In this document: positions 1 to 10,354 of the stretch, one piece after another
Numbering within the stretch: the stretch's first letter is position 1
How the letters are laid out: the number at the start of each line of letters is the position of its first letter
NCBI RefSeq assembly: GCF_011050055.1
Contig: NZ_DRGM01000195.1
Span: forward strand, 1-41,415
Source of the DNA: Pseudoalteromonas prydzensis
Lineage (GTDB): Bacteria; Pseudomonadota; Gammaproteobacteria; Enterobacterales; Alteromonadaceae
Direction of reading: 5' to 3'
Length of the DNA stretch: 41,415 nucleotides
Position numbers and translations under genes: made by a program
The notes under the pieces: generated by a model
The model's input: the letters and a program-made list of their open reading frames with translations, nothing else
Told to the model about the DNA's origin: nothing
The model's database searches: none

Positions 1-388
<388 letters not shown>

Positions 389-405
389 TTAGTTTTGAAC
401 GATAA

Positions 406-1008
406 TTAAATATGGTTTTTAGCAATGGCAATGATTTTTCTTTTTGCAAAGAAAAAGTGACGGCGTTTACCGCCCATTTGTCGCCATAATACTGCACTGC
501 GAATACCTGCTAATAACAATGCACGTATTTTGTGTTGTATTAATTGCTGTTTTAATAAATCAGGTTTGCCATAAACCTGAATTCGGTGCCCAAGGGGGCT
601 AAGCACCTTTGAATAAATATCAGCAAGGGCAGCTATCACAGTGTCATCGGTAATGGCAAAGTGATCAAGACGTCGTTTAACATCTTCTATGCTTTTCCCA
701 AGCTCTGCTAAGCTACTTGCTTTGGCGCTTAAAGCGCGTTCAAGTTGCATTAAACCGCCAACGTATTTGACGATTTCTACATCTTTCTTTTCACCAGCAC
801 TGAGTTGATTAAGTAAACATTTATAACCATCACGCAGATTTTCAGTGCCTTGATACACATCGCTGGGTGATTCTGGCGATGTTTCTACAATACTGTTTAA
901 CAGTTTTTCTAACTCGTAATCGTTACTACTGCCGTACTGGGCAATTTTTTGTACTTGCTTTGCTACTTGGCACATGGCTGCAAGTGCCATGACTTGGTGT
1001 TCATTCAT
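406..1008 (-). CDS. hflD: High frequency lysogenization protein HflD
   Basis: This 200-residue protein has the usual length of HflD (formerly YcfC), a peripheral inner-membrane protein that in E. coli binds the lambda CII regulator. Its normal cellular role is not well defined. The sequence is largely helical with no obvious membrane segment. Recognition rests on overall family resemblance (segments such as GLMQLERALSAK and KIRALLLAGIRSAVLWRQ) and on position. Its ATG (1006-1008) overlaps the mnmA stop codon by one base (TAATG), so translation is probably coupled. The C-terminus is unusually basic and aromatic (GGKRRHFFFAKRK). It is co-transcribed with mnmA upstream and purB downstream. Confidence 0.93.
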   Translation of the reverse strand: MNEHQVMALAAMCQVAKQVQKIAQYGSSNDYELEKLLNSIVETSPESPSDVYQGTENLRDGYKCLLNQLSAGEKKDVEIVKYVGGLMQLERALSAKASSLAELGKSIEDVKRRLDHFAITDDTVIAALADIYSKVLSPLGHRIQVYGKPDLLKQQLIQHKIRALLLAGIRSAVLWRQMGGKRRHFFFAKRKIIAIAKNHI

Positions 1009-2108
1009 TATTTGATCACCGAATCAATAACACCACCACCTAAGCAGACTTCATTGGCATAAAATACCGCTGATTGACCTGGGGTAACGGCTTTTTGTGG
1101 CTCATCGAATAACACTCTTGCTAAACCATCCTCACCAACCAGTAATGTACAGTTTATATCTTCTTGGCGATAACGGGTTTTTACTGTGCAGCGAGTGGTG
1201 CCTTTTGGCCCAACACGGTCAACCCAGTGTAATTGGTTAGCATTTAAGCCATTGCTGTAAAGGCGCGCGTGATCTTTACCTTGGCCTACAACCAGCACAT
1301 TGCGTTCTAGATCTTTATCGACCACGTACCAAGGTTCGCCTGAGCCTTCTTTCATGCCACCAATTAGTAAACCTTTACGTTGCCCTAATGTGTGATACAT
1401 CAAGCCTTCATGCTCACCAACATTATTGCCATCGGTGTCTTCGATAACCCCCGGTTGCGCAGGTAAGAACTTTTGTAAAAAGTCTTTAAATTTACGCTCG
1501 CCGATAAAACAAATACCAGTGCTGTCTTTTTTATCGTGAGTAATTAAATCTTGCTCTTCTGCAATGCGACGCACTTCAGGTTTGGCTATATCACCAACCG
1601 GGAATAGCGTTTGTGCTATATGCTCATGGCTTAATGTATATAAGAAGTAGCTTTGATCTTTATTATCATCAAGGCCACGACACATAACGTATTTGTCATC
1701 ACGTAATTCACGACGCACATAATGACCGGTGGCAATAAAGTCAGCACCAAGGGCGGTGGCTGCAAATTCTAAAAAGGCTTTGAATTTGATTTCTTTATTA
1801 CACATAATGTCTGGATTCGGTGTACGACCTGCTTTATATTCAGCAAGGAAATACTCAAACACGTTATCCCAATATTCTGCGGCAAAATTAACTGTATGCA
1901 GCTCAATACCCAGTTTGTCACAGACGGCTTGGGCATCTTTTAAATCATCTGCCGCAGCGCAATATTCATCATTATCGTCTTCTTCCCAGTTCTTCATAAA
2001 CAAGCCTTCAACTTGATAGCCTTGTTGTTTTAATAGATAAGCTGATACAGAAGAATCAACACCGCCGGACATGCCAACGATGACTTTAATGTGACTATTT
2101 TCGCTCAT
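1008..2108 (-). CDS. mnmA: tRNA-specific 2-thiouridylase MnmA
   Basis: MnmA adds sulfur to C2 of the wobble uridine (U34) of tRNA Lys, Glu and Gln, using sulfur relayed through the Tus system. The 366-residue product has the PP-loop ATP-binding motif GMSGGVDSS at residues 12-20. The two catalytic cysteines are present: Cys103 in the CNKEIKF context and Cys200 in the [10 protein letters not shown] context, matching the pair known in E. coli. The ATG at 2108 fits the family's N-terminus. It is the first gene of the mnmA-hflD-purB operon and probably uses the -10 element at 2219-2224. Nothing unusual was seen. Confidence 0.98.
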   Translation of the reverse strand: MSENSHIKVIVGMSGGVDSSVSAYLLKQQGYQVEGLFMKNWEEDDNDEYCAAADDLKDAQAVCDKLGIELHTVNFAAEYWDNVFEYFLAEYKAGRTPNPDIMCNKEIKFKAFLEFAATALGADFIATGHYVRRELRDDKYVMCRGLDDNKDQSYFLYTLSHEHIAQTLFPVGDIAKPEVRRIAEEQDLITHDKKDSTGICFIGERKFKDFLQKFLPAQPGVIEDTDGNNVGEHEGLMYHTLGQRKGLLIGGMKEGSGEPWYVVDKDLERNVLVVGQGKDHARLYSNGLNANQLHWVDRVGPKGTTRCTVKTRYRQEDINCTLLVGEDGLARVLFDEPQKAVTPGQSAVFYANEVCLGGGVIDSVIK

Positions 2109-2424
2109 GGATAATTTCGCTTATACAGGTTGCTGTCATTAAACTACTAGCGTTTACACGTATTACAGAGCTAAAGAAAAGACACTCTGACAAATTACGC
2201 CGGCTATGAAAGGCCGCGATTATAGCATGTATATAGACGCCCAAGCCACCCAAAATATGAGTTTTGTAAGGAACAACGAGATTGCTAAATGAAGGGGCTG
2301 TTAAATTAAAAACAGGTTCATTTTAGCGAGTTAAATAAGAGCTCGCTAAATAATAGCGGTATAAGTTTCAAGGCACCAAAGCTGTGTCTTGAAACTTAAA
2401 TTTCTAGTCGGCTGCAACTAATCG
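2109..2424. other. Gap between mnmA and the ABC transporter gene, with two hairpins
   Basis: This stretch holds the presumed mnmA promoter and two inverted repeats but no convincing gene. The first is TTTAGCGAG / CTCGCTAAA (2322-2330 and 2342-2350). The second has 11-base arms, TAAGTTTCAAG / CTTGAAACTTA (2362-2372 and 2388-2398), with extra inner pairing. The second hairpin lies just past the 3' end of the ABC transporter gene on the minus strand and could end or protect that transcript, but neither hairpin is followed by a strong U-run. Confidence 0.55.
2219..2224 (-). promoter_or_regulatory. Extended -10 element upstream of mnmA
   Basis: On the minus strand the sequence reads TGCTATAAT, a consensus -10 hexamer with the TGn extension. 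It lies about 110 bases ahead of the mnmA start codon. No good -35 hexamer sits at the usual distance, which is tolerated for extended -10 promoters. Assignment is by sequence only. Confidence 0.5.
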
Positions 2425-4272
2425 CTACTCTACACCAATAAAACCGCCGGTTTGATGTGCCCATAAAGCGGCATAAATGCCATTTTTCGCCAGCAGTTCG
2501 TCATGACTGCCTTGCTCTACAATACCGCCGTCATCAAGTACTATAAGCCTATCCATTTGCGCGATGGTTGATAGGCGATGAGCAATGGCGATCACGGTTT
2601 TGCCTGTCATTAAATCATCAAGACTCGCTTGAATGGCCGCTTCAACTTCAGAGTCAAGTGCGCTGGTTGCTTCATCTAAAATCAGTATCGGGGCATTTTT
2701 AAGTAGTACGCGGGCAATGGCGATACGTTGGCGTTGTCCGCCTGAGAGTTTTACACCACGTTCACCAACTTGGGCGGCGAAGCCTTTATTGCCTTTACTG
2801 TCTTCAAGGTCGTCGATAAATTCCAGGGCTTTGGCTTGTTTGGCCGCATGCAACATTTCTTCATCGCTGGCGTCGGGTCGGCCATATAAGATATTTTCTT
2901 TCACTGTACGATGCAGTAAAGAGGTATCTTGGGTGACCATCGCAATATACTTACGTAAGCTTTCTTGGCTCACTGTTGAGATATCTTGACCATCAATGTT
3001 AATACTGCCGCTATCCACATCGTAAAAACGCAGTAATAAATTAACCAGCGTTGATTTACCCGCGCCAGAGCGACCCACTAAACCTATTTTTTCACCGGCT
3101 TTAATGTTTAAGTTTAAGCTGTTGATCACCGCTCCACGGTTAGTTTCATTGGCGGCTTTACCATAATTGAAATGCACTTGATTAAAGTCAATTGCACCTG
3201 CGCTGACTTGTAAGGTGTTGGCATTGGGTTGATCATCAATTTCAATCGGGTTTGATAAGGTTTTCATGCCATCAGCGACAGTGCCGATGTTTTCAAACAA
3301 ACCGCTAATTTCCCACATGATCCATTGTGCCATACCATTTAAACGCAGTGCTAAGCTAACCGCAATAGCAATGGCGCCGGCGCTAATGGCGCTTAAAGTC
3401 CATAAATACAATGACAGTGCGGCAACGCTAAACACCAAGAAGTAGTTAAGGGTTTGAATGGCAAAGTTTAAACTGGTCACTAAGCGCATTTGCTTATAAA
3501 CAGGTTGTAAAAATACATCCATACTGTCTTTTGCGTATTGCTCTTCACGTTGGGTGTAGGAAAATAATTTGATAGTCGAAATATTGGTGTAGCTGTCCAC
3601 TATGCGCCCGGTCATCTCAGAGCGGGCATCAGCTTGTGAACTGGCTACTTTTTTGAGCTTAGGCACGTAGTACATTTGAATCAAAATATACAAAGCTAAC
3701 CACACCAGTAATGGGAGCATTAACCGCCAGTCAGCTTCTGCAACTAAAAATACCATCGCGCCAAAATAAACCACGATATACATAAGTACATCGAGTAATT
3801 TCATCACTGTTTCACGTACCGCAAGGGAGGTTTGCATGACTTTGGTGGCGATACGTCCTGCAAATTCGTTTTGGTAAAAGCTGACACTTTGACGCAGCAG
3901 ATAACGATGCGCTAGCCAGCGAATTGACATGGGGTAATTACCCAACAAGGCTTGATGCAGTATTGCAGAATGAAAAAACACCACGGTCGGCAATACGACA
4001 AGCAGTACGACCGCCATTTTTATGAGTTCAGATTTTTGTTCAATAAATAATGTTTCAGGTGTAGAGGTACTGAGCCAATCAACAAGTTGGCCCATATAAC
4101 TAAATAAAGAAACCTCTAAAATAGCCAGTAATGCCGCACTAAGCGACATAAAGAACAGCGAGACTTCCATACCTTTGGTGTAATGGCGGCAAAACGCAAA
4201 TAAAGTTGACGGAGGCTGGGTGGGCTGCTGCTCTGGAAACGGCTTAGTCATCCGTTCAAATAATCGATACAT
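2425..4272 (-). CDS. ABC transporter, fused permease and ATPase (exporter type)
   Basis: A half-size ABC exporter that would work as a homodimer in the inner membrane. The substrate cannot be read from the sequence. With the ATG at 4272 the protein is 615 residues: an N-terminal transmembrane domain with about six hydrophobic segments in residues 30-320, then the nucleotide-binding domain. That domain has Walker A GRSGAGKST near 400-408, the signature LSGGQ near 510-514, Walker B ILILDEATS near 529-537 and the switch histidine in IAHRLST near 565. All catalytic motifs are intact. The frame is open 54 bases further, to a TTG at 4326, but the ATG (MYRLFERMTKPFPEQQP) looks like the natural start. 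The Mpo1-like gene upstream on the same strand may share its transcript. Multidrug or lipid export is possible but unproven. Confidence 0.9.
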   Translation of the reverse strand: MYRLFERMTKPFPEQQPTQPPSTLFAFCRHYTKGMEVSLFFMSLSAALLAILEVSLFSYMGQLVDWLSTSTPETLFIEQKSELIKMAVVLLVVLPTVVFFHSAILHQALLGNYPMSIRWLAHRYLLRQSVSFYQNEFAGRIATKVMQTSLAVRETVMKLLDVLMYIVVYFGAMVFLVAEADWRLMLPLLVWLALYILIQMYYVPKLKKVASSQADARSEMTGRIVDSYTNISTIKLFSYTQREEQYAKDSMDVFLQPVYKQMRLVTSLNFAIQTLNYFLVFSVAALSLYLWTLSAISAGAIAIAVSLALRLNGMAQWIMWEISGLFENIGTVADGMKTLSNPIEIDDQPNANTLQVSAGAIDFNQVHFNYGKAANETNRGAVINSLNLNIKAGEKIGLVGRSGAGKSTLVNLLLRFYDVDSGSINIDGQDISTVSQESLRKYIAMVTQDTSLLHRTVKENILYGRPDASDEEMLHAAKQAKALEFIDDLEDSKGNKGFAAQVGERGVKLSGGQRQRIAIARVLLKNAPILILDEATSALDSEVEAAIQASLDDLMTGKTVIAIAHRLSTIAQMDRLIVLDDGGIVEQGSHDELLAKNGIYAALWAHQTGGFIGVE

Positions 4273-4385
4273 TTTAATATCTTGAATAGCGAAAATGGCG
4301 TTAACTATATCACTGAAAAGCGACAATAACAGGTTTAGATAATGATCTTTTTGTGGCGATAGTTGTTACAAGGCAACATTATTTA

Positions 4386-4697
4386 CTACCATTTTATTTT
4401 GCCTGTCAACATGTCTTTAAACATCACCCAGTCTCCCCATAAGCTATAAAACGGGTATTTGAATGTAGCAGGGCGGTTTTTTTCGAAAAAGAAATGGCCA
4501 ACCCAGGCAAAGCCATAGCCAATAATGGGCAGCAACCACAATAACATAAATTGTTGGCTAAACAGTGCGTATAAAATGATTATGAGTACTAAGGAGCTGC
4601 CAGCAAAATGCAGACGACGACAGGTTATATTTTTATGCTCTTTTAAGTAGTAGGGGTAAAAGCGTTTAAAGCTAGTAAATTCAGGTGTGCTTTTCAT
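4386..4697 (-). CDS. Mpo1-like (DUF962) small membrane protein
   Basis: A 103-residue membrane protein of the DUF962/Mpo1 family. Yeast Mpo1 is an iron-dependent dioxygenase in 2-hydroxy fatty acid breakdown; the role of bacterial members is not established. Visible features are the conserved RRLHFAGS at 27-34, a hydrophobic pair of segments between about 32 and 68, and the characteristic GHFFFEKNRPATF at 67-79 followed by YPFYSLWGDWVMF. The histidines in these motifs are the presumed metal ligands. The gene lies about 110 bases ahead of the ABC exporter gene on the same strand, so the two could form an operon. No sign of damage was seen. Confidence 0.85.
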   Translation of the reverse strand: MKSTPEFTSFKRFYPYYLKEHKNITCRRLHFAGSSLVLIIILYALFSQQFMLLWLLPIIGYGFAWVGHFFFEKNRPATFKYPFYSLWGDWVMFKDMLTGKIKW

Positions 4698-4847
4698 ATT
4701 ACTTATCTTTTATGTTCTTAATGGTTAAAAATATAGCGTTTTACATTTCTTTACAGATAATAGGCGCTTTGATCTCATACTACTAGACAAGCTTAGGCTA
4801 AATTTATAACGTGCTAGCTCTAACAAATAAACGAAAAGATCATAACA

Positions 4848-7010
4848 ATATTAAAAAAAGCCATTACCTGCGCCGTTTTAGTTGTGCTTTCGGGCTGCTC
4901 TGAATCTACATCAGTATCAACGCCCATAGAAAAAGATGTAAAACCAGCCATGACCGTTACTCAATCTATTACTTATCCTGAAACAAAACAAGGCACAGTG
5001 GTTGATCAATACTTTGATGAACAGGTTGCAGACCCTTATCGCTGGTTAGAAGACGATATGAGCAGTGACACTGCTGATTGGGTTAAAACACAAAATAACC
5101 TGACTTTTTCCTACCTTGAAAATATTCCATACCGCGACAAGTTAAAAGCTAGCCTTGAAAAGCTAATGAATTATGAAAAAGTCACCGCACCATTTACTGA
5201 AGGTGATTACACCTATTTCTATAAAAATGATGGCTTACAAAACCAATATGTACTTTATCGTACTAAAGGTGAAGGCGAAGCTGAGGTATTCCTCGATCCG
5301 AATAAATTTAGTGCAGATGGTACCACCTCAATGTCAGGTCTTACGTTCTCAGAAGATGGCTCATTGGCAGCTTATCAGATTTCTGAAGGTGGTAGTGATT
5401 GGCGTAAAGTGATCATCATCAATACAGACACTAAAGAGCAACTTGAGACAGCATTAATTGATGTTAAATTCAGTGGTTTGTCGTGGGTTGGTAACGATGG
5501 TTTTTACTACTCAAGCTACGATAAACCTAAAGGCAGTGAGCTGTCTGCAAAGACTGATCAACACAAAGTGTATTACCATAAATTAGGTACAGCGCAAATC
5601 AGTGATGAACTTATCTACGGCGGTACGGATGAACAAAAACACCGTTACATTGGTGCCTCGGTAACCCGTGATAATCGTTATTTATTAATATCAGCCAGCG
5701 TGTCTACCTCAGGTAACAAACTGTTTATTAAAGACCTAACCAAGCCTGATAGTGAATTAGTGACGATTGTTGGCGATACCAATTCAGACACTTACCTGTT
5801 GGATAACGATGGCAGCACGTTATTTTTAGTCACCAACTTAAATGCACCGAATAAAAAAGTGGTGACGGTTGATGCGACAAACCCAACCTCTGAGCAGTGG
5901 CAGGATCTGATCCCAGAAACAGACAATGTATTAAGCATGTCTAAGGGTGGCGGCTTCTTTTTTGCTAAGTATATGGTTGATGCAATTTCTAAAGTGCAAC
6001 AATATGACAAAGCAGGTAAGTTAGTACGTGAAATTGGCTTACCCGGAGTGGGCACTGCGGGTGGCTTTAGTGGTAAAAAAGAAAGCACTACACTTTATTA
6101 TTCATTTGCTAATTACACCACCCCAGGCAATACCTATGCGTTTGATGTAAATACGGGTAACTCTGAAGTTTACCGCAAGTCTGGCGCGCAATTTGCTACC
6201 GAGGCATACACCTCTGAGCAAGTATTTTATAGCTCTAAAGATGGCACAAAAGTGCCAATGATCATCTCCTACAAAAAAGATTTAAAACGAGATGGCACAA
6301 ACCCAACCATTTTATATGGCTATGGCGGCTTTAATGCCAGTATGACACCAGGCTTTAGCCCAACCATTGCAGCGTGGCTTGAACAAGGTGGCGTTTATGC
6401 AGTGGCGAATATTCGTGGTGGCGGTGAGTATGGAAAACAGTGGCACGATGCCGGTACACAGCTTAACAAACAAAATGTATTTGATGACTTTATTGCCGCT
6501 GCAGAGTACTTAAACGCTGAAAAATACACGTCGAGTGATTACTTAGCGGTGCGAGGTGGCTCAAACGGTGGCTTATTAGTGGGCGCAGTAATGACTCAAC
6601 GCCCAGAACTATTTAAAGTCGCATTACCTGCGGTTGGGGTACTTGATATGCTGCGTTATCATACATTTACCGCCGGAGCTGGCTGGGCTTATGACTATGG
6701 TACCAGTGAACAAAGTAAACAAATGTTTGCTTATTTGAAAGGCTATTCACCAGTTCACAATGTGAAAACGGGGGTTAAATACCCTGCGACTTTGGTCACT
6801 ACGGGCGATCATGATGATCGGGTGGTACCAGCGCACTCATATAAGTTTGCCGCTGAGCTGCAAGCGAAAGGGGCAGGCGACAATCCGTATCTTATCCGCA
6901 TTGAAACTAACGCAGGTCACGGTGCCGGTACACCAACCAGCAAAATTATTGATCAATATGCAGATATCTATGGCTTTACGCTTTACAACATGGGTATTAA
7001 ATCACTGTAA
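4848..7010 (+). CDS. Prolyl oligopeptidase family serine peptidase (S9A), predicted lipoprotein
   Basis: This enzyme cleaves short peptides after proline and probably acts in the periplasm attached to a membrane. It has an N-terminal beta-propeller and a C-terminal alpha/beta hydrolase domain. Numbering from the in-frame GTG at 4884, the catalytic triad is Ser560 (GGSNGG), Asp in DHDDRVVP (642-649) and His679 (GHGAG). The first ordinary start codon, GTG 4884, would begin MLSGCSES and leave a lipobox with no signal peptide. Reading upstream in frame from ATA at 4848 gives a normal lipoprotein signal, [16 protein letters not shown], with a GA-rich potential ribosome-binding site at 4833-4839. 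I therefore place the start at ATA 4848, which requires a non-standard or mutated start codon. The gene stands alone and ends at a strong terminator. Confidence 0.93.
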   Translation: MLKKAITCAVLVVLSGCSESTSVSTPIEKDVKPAMTVTQSITYPETKQGTVVDQYFDEQVADPYRWLEDDMSSDTADWVKTQNNLTFSYLENIPYRDKLKASLEKLMNYEKVTAPFTEGDYTYFYKNDGLQNQYVLYRTKGEGEAEVFLDPNKFSADGTTSMSGLTFSEDGSLAAYQISEGGSDWRKVIIINTDTKEQLETALIDVKFSGLSWVGNDGFYYSSYDKPKGSELSAKTDQHKVYYHKLGTAQISDELIYGGTDEQKHRYIGASVTRDNRYLLISASVSTSGNKLFIKDLTKPDSELVTIVGDTNSDTYLLDNDGSTLFLVTNLNAPNKKVVTVDATNPTSEQWQDLIPETDNVLSMSKGGGFFFAKYMVDAISKVQQYDKAGKLVREIGLPGVGTAGGFSGKKESTTLYYSFANYTTPGNTYAFDVNTGNSEVYRKSGAQFATEAYTSEQVFYSSKDGTKVPMIISYKKDLKRDGTNPTILYGYGGFNASMTPGFSPTIAAWLEQGGVYAVANIRGGGEYGKQWHDAGTQLNKQNVFDDFIAAAEYLNAEKYTSSDYLAVRGGSNGGLLVGAVMTQRPELFKVALPAVGVLDMLRYHTFTAGAGWAYDYGTSEQSKQMFAYLKGYSPVHNVKTGVKYPATLVTTGDHDDRVVPAHSYKFAAELQAKGAGDNPYLIRIETNAGHGAGTPTSKIIDQYADIYGFTLYNMGIKSL

Positions 7011-7025
7011 TTGAGTAATACAAAT

Positions 7026-7058
7026 AAAAATGCCGCAGCAATTGCTGCGGCATTTTTT
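7026..7058. terminator. Bidirectional rho-independent terminator
   Basis: A perfect inverted repeat with 16-base arms (AAAAATGCCGCAGCAA at 7026-7041 and its complement at 7042-7057), flanked by A-run and T-run. It lies between the convergent peptidase and glutaminase genes and can serve both strands. Confidence 0.93.
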
Positions 7059-7070
7059 CTTGTTAATCGT

Positions 7071-8069
7071 TTAAAATATTCTTACATCCGCTTTTTCAGC
7101 AATGTAATCAATAGCAAGTTGTGCGCGTACACTGTTACCTGCTTTATCTAATTTTGGTGAAAATACCGCAATGGCGAATTTACCCGGTACCACGGCAATG
7201 ATCCCGCCGCCCACCCCGCTTTTTGCAGGCAGACCGACTTGGTAAGCCCAGTCACCACTGGTTTCATATAATCCCGCGGTGGTCATTACCGCTAATACGC
7301 GCGAGACGTTTTCTGGCTCCATCAGTTTTTTACCCGTGACAGGATGTACGCCTGCATTTGCCAGCACGGAGGCCATCATCGCTAAATCTTTTGTGGTCAC
7401 CCCAACAGAGCACTGGCGGGTGTATACATCCAGCGCTAAATCCACGTCACCATAAAAGCGATCATAAGATTTTAATAATTCAGCAATGGCACGGTTGTGG
7501 CCGTTGGTTGCTGATTCTGATTGATAAATATCATCAAGCACCGTTAATTTTCGGTTTGCAAAATCATTATACCAATGCGCAATTGAGCCCCATTTTTGTT
7601 TATCGGTATCGCCGTCGAGTAAGCTGACGGTTGTCATGGCTCCTGCGTTAACCAGCGGGTTTACGGCACGCGCTTGATTAAGCTCGATGGCCGTCACTGA
7701 ATTAAATGGCAGGCCCGTTGCATTTACGCCAATTTTTTCTTGGATAGCATCCGCGCCTTGTTGCTCCATTGCTAATGAGAGCGTAAATACTTTAGAAATT
7801 GATTGAATTGAAAACTCCGTATCAACATCACCTTTGCTATACACTTTGCCTTTTGCCGTTACTAAGGCAATGCCAAACAGGTTTGCATCAACCTTGGCTA
7901 AAGCTGGAATGTAATCTGCATTTGCGCCTTCTTGTACATCTTTATATAAAGCATGTGCAGTACTGAGCACTTGTTCAAATTGCGACTCTGAAGGAGGCGT
8001 TTTAGCATAACTAGGGGTTACTAAAACCACTGACAGAGCTATTAAACAGGCTTGCAATGTTGTTGTCAT
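7071..8069 (-). CDS. glsA: Glutaminase with N-terminal signal peptide
   Basis: Serine-type glutaminase, hydrolysing glutamine to glutamate and ammonia. The 332-residue product has the beta-lactamase-like Ser-x-x-Lys pair at Ser90-Lys93 (SIQSISKVF) and the family blocks NPLVNAGAM and GLPAKSGVGGG. Unlike the usual cytosolic enzyme of about 308 residues, it starts with a hydrophobic leader (MTTTLQACLIALSVVLVTPSYA) with a credible signal-peptidase site after SYA, so it is predicted to be exported. A good ribosome-binding site (AAGGACAT) precedes the ATG. The start is 12 bases after the stop of the dGTPase-like gene, which indicates co-transcription. It ends at the bidirectional terminator. Confidence 0.95.
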   Translation of the reverse strand: MTTTLQACLIALSVVLVTPSYAKTPPSESQFEQVLSTAHALYKDVQEGANADYIPALAKVDANLFGIALVTAKGKVYSKGDVDTEFSIQSISKVFTLSLAMEQQGADAIQEKIGVNATGLPFNSVTAIELNQARAVNPLVNAGAMTTVSLLDGDTDKQKWGSIAHWYNDFANRKLTVLDDIYQSESATNGHNRAIAELLKSYDRFYGDVDLALDVYTRQCSVGVTTKDLAMMASVLANAGVHPVTGKKLMEPENVSRVLAVMTTAGLYETSGDWAYQVGLPAKSGVGGGIIAVVPGKFAIAVFSPKLDKAGNSVRAQLAIDYIAEKADVRIF

Positions 8070-8081
8070 GGTATGTCCTTT

Positions 8082-9386
8082 TTAATTATTACTTGAAAAC
8101 AAGCGTTGATGCGTTTTAAACGCATATTCGTCAGTCATGCCACTTAAGTAATCACAAATAACCCGTTGCGTATTGCCGTTTTGTTGCTGTACTTGACGAA
8201 ATATATTCGCTGTGGTCTCAGGCAAAAGCCGTAATGGCTCGCAGGCAAATACTTCAAATAATTCAATGATTAATTTTTGCCCTTTAAACTCAATTTGCTG
8301 CATATGTGATGCACGTATGAGTCGTTGATAAATGAATGACTTTAGTGCATCGAGTAGTTGCTGATAACTATCTGGCAGTACCACGGTATAATTTAGAATC
8401 GGGTTATCAAATGCAAACTCTGTGTGTGTAATCGAAGATTGAGTAATAAACAGGTTTACTAACTCACCAATCACATCTTTTCGTTGTGCTTCACTGCCTA
8501 AAAATAATCGCTCAGTTAATTGGCTGTGCATTAGCCATTCACAGTCTACTTGCGCAAGTGCAGGCAGAGCATGATTTTGCCATTCTTTTAAGGTAATTTG
8601 CTCTGTTGCAATGGCATCTTCAAGATCATGTACCGCATAGGCTATATCATCAGCAAGTTCCATGATGGCAGCATCAAGAGATTTAAAACTGGTTTTAGAG
8701 CGAAACTCATCAATTGCCTTAAAGTGGCCTAAACGTTGTTTATCAGCTGAAGATAATGGCGCTACAATCCAGTCAAATGTCTCTTTGTCATCATGGTATA
8801 GACCTTTTGCCGGTCGCCAGTCATCCGCTTTGATATAGGCGCGCAGTGGATCGTGATGGGGGATGGTGTGCCATAAATCATTGATAAAAGCAGGGTATTT
8901 AATAAACCCAAGCAGAGTACGTCGCGTTAAGTTCATACCGTGGCCATCACTGTATGGCTCTAGTCTTGATACAATACGTAATGTTTGTGCGTTACCCTCA
9001 AAGCCACCATGCTCTCGCATCATATAGTTAAGCGCGATTTCACCACCGTGACCATAAGGCGGGTGGCCTATATCATGCGCTAAGCACAGTGTTTCAAGTA
9101 AGCTGGGATCGGGGAAATGGGTAAAATCTGGGTGTTGTTTTTCTAGATGGCGAAGTAAGCCACTGCCAATTTGCGACACCTCTAAAGAATGGGTTAACCG
9201 TGTACGATGAAAATCATTTAGGCCAATGCCCATTATTTGAGTCTTCGCTTGTAAACGACGAAATGCAGCTGCATGGATTATACGAGAACGATCGACCTGC
9301 CAAGGTGAGCGGTTATCATTAGGGCGGTGTTTCTTTTGATCAATAATACGACTTTGCCAATCTAATTCCATTAAATGCACATCCAA
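8082..9386 (-). CDS. HD-domain dGTPase-like dNTP triphosphohydrolase
   Basis: A 434-residue member of the dGTPase family, which converts dNTPs to nucleosides and tripolyphosphate. The HD metal site is complete: His66 (RLTHSLE), His104-Asp105 (AHDIGHPPYGHGGE) and a later Asp in MELADDIAYAVHD. The N-terminal RSPWQVDRSRIIHAAAFRRLQAKTQ stretch is typical of bacterial dGTPases. Enzymes of this family can also restrict phages by depleting dGTP, so a defensive role is possible but not shown here. The ATG at 9386 is preceded by a GAAGAAG motif; a second in-frame ATG lies five codons in. It is the first gene of a two-gene unit with the exported glutaminase. Confidence 0.92.
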   Translation of the reverse strand: MDVHLMELDWQSRIIDQKKHRPNDNRSPWQVDRSRIIHAAAFRRLQAKTQIMGIGLNDFHRTRLTHSLEVSQIGSGLLRHLEKQHPDFTHFPDPSLLETLCLAHDIGHPPYGHGGEIALNYMMREHGGFEGNAQTLRIVSRLEPYSDGHGMNLTRRTLLGFIKYPAFINDLWHTIPHHDPLRAYIKADDWRPAKGLYHDDKETFDWIVAPLSSADKQRLGHFKAIDEFRSKTSFKSLDAAIMELADDIAYAVHDLEDAIATEQITLKEWQNHALPALAQVDCEWLMHSQLTERLFLGSEAQRKDVIGELVNLFITQSSITHTEFAFDNPILNYTVVLPDSYQQLLDALKSFIYQRLIRASHMQQIEFKGQKLIIELFEVFACEPLRLLPETTANIFRQVQQQNGNTQRVICDYLSGMTDEYAFKTHQRLFSSNN

Positions 9387-9547
9387 AACTTCTTCAAGGT
9401 TTATATGAGCTTAATTGTAGCCGATTTTTTTAGATTATAAATCATTCAGGTGGGGATATTCGCCTTTATTTGAGGGGTTAGGTATAATGCCTAGGCACAT
9501 GCATGTGGATATACCATGCATATATGTTAGTTTTTTTGAGAGAATAC

Positions 9548-10354
9548 ATGCTTAAGTTCCTTTTTCGTTTAATTGTTAGCCTATTTTTTATCTGGGCGTT
9601 GAGTTACCCATTCATAGAAAAATCGACTTCATTAATTGACAGTGAAACAATTGCAACTAAACCACCGATTAAAAAGCAAGAAAAGCCATTACACACTGTA
9701 AAACTTCCCGATTTTGATCGTTTTACAGATGTAAAAGAAAAAAAACATGCGTTTTTCGACTTTATTCGCCCACATATTGAAGCTGAAAATAAGAAAATTT
9801 TGCAACAACGTGCTACGTTAGAAATTGCTTTGATGATGGTGCAATATGATGAGCCATTAAGTAGCGCACAAACTAAGCAAGTTAAAACAATTTTGAACAG
9901 CTATAAATTACCAGCAACCATAGACAGCTTGGCGTTAAAGCAAGCTCTGCGTCGAGTTGATATCATTCCCAAAGAATTGGCATTGATGCAAGCGGCCAAC
10001 GAATCAGCATGGGGCACCTCGCGGTTTGCCCGCATTGGTTTGAATTTTTTTGGTCAATGGTGTTATAGCAAAGGTTGCGGTATGGTGCCGAATCGCCGTA
10101 ATAGTGGTGCGGATCATGAAGTGGCAGCATTTAAATCTGTACGTGCAGCGGTTAATTCGTATTTCAAAAACATTAATACTCATGCTGCTTATAAACAGCT
10201 GCGCAGTATTCGCGCTGATTTACGTGAGCAACAGCAGCCAATTTCGGCAACTAAATTGAGCTACGGATTAACTTCATACTCTGAACGCGGTGAAGCGTAT
10301 ATTGAAGAATTAAATCAGATGATCAACCAAAATAGAGCTTACTTTGATGAATAA
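9548..10354 (+). CDS. Bax-like glucosaminidase-domain protein
   Basis: A putative peptidoglycan hydrolase of the Bax/FlgJ-like glucosaminidase family, predicted to be anchored in the inner membrane and face the periplasm. From the ATG at 9548 it is 268 residues, starting with a single hydrophobic segment (residues 2-22). The catalytic domain contains the expected Glu152 in ALMQAANESAWG, followed by RFARIGLNFFGQWCY and a cysteine-bearing loop (CYSKGCGMVPNRR). The frame extends 45 bases upstream, but the 9548 ATG places the signal anchor at the N-terminus and has a GAGAG element ahead of it. Its end overlaps the next gene by 8 bases. Confidence 0.88.
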   Translation: MLKFLFRLIVSLFFIWALSYPFIEKSTSLIDSETIATKPPIKKQEKPLHTVKLPDFDRFTDVKEKKHAFFDFIRPHIEAENKKILQQRATLEIALMMVQYDEPLSSAQTKQVKTILNSYKLPATIDSLALKQALRRVDIIPKELALMQAANESAWGTSRFARIGLNFFGQWCYSKGCGMVPNRRNSGADHEVAAFKSVRAAVNSYFKNINTHAAYKQLRSIRADLREQQQPISATKLSYGLTSYSERGEAYIEELNQMINQNRAYFDE

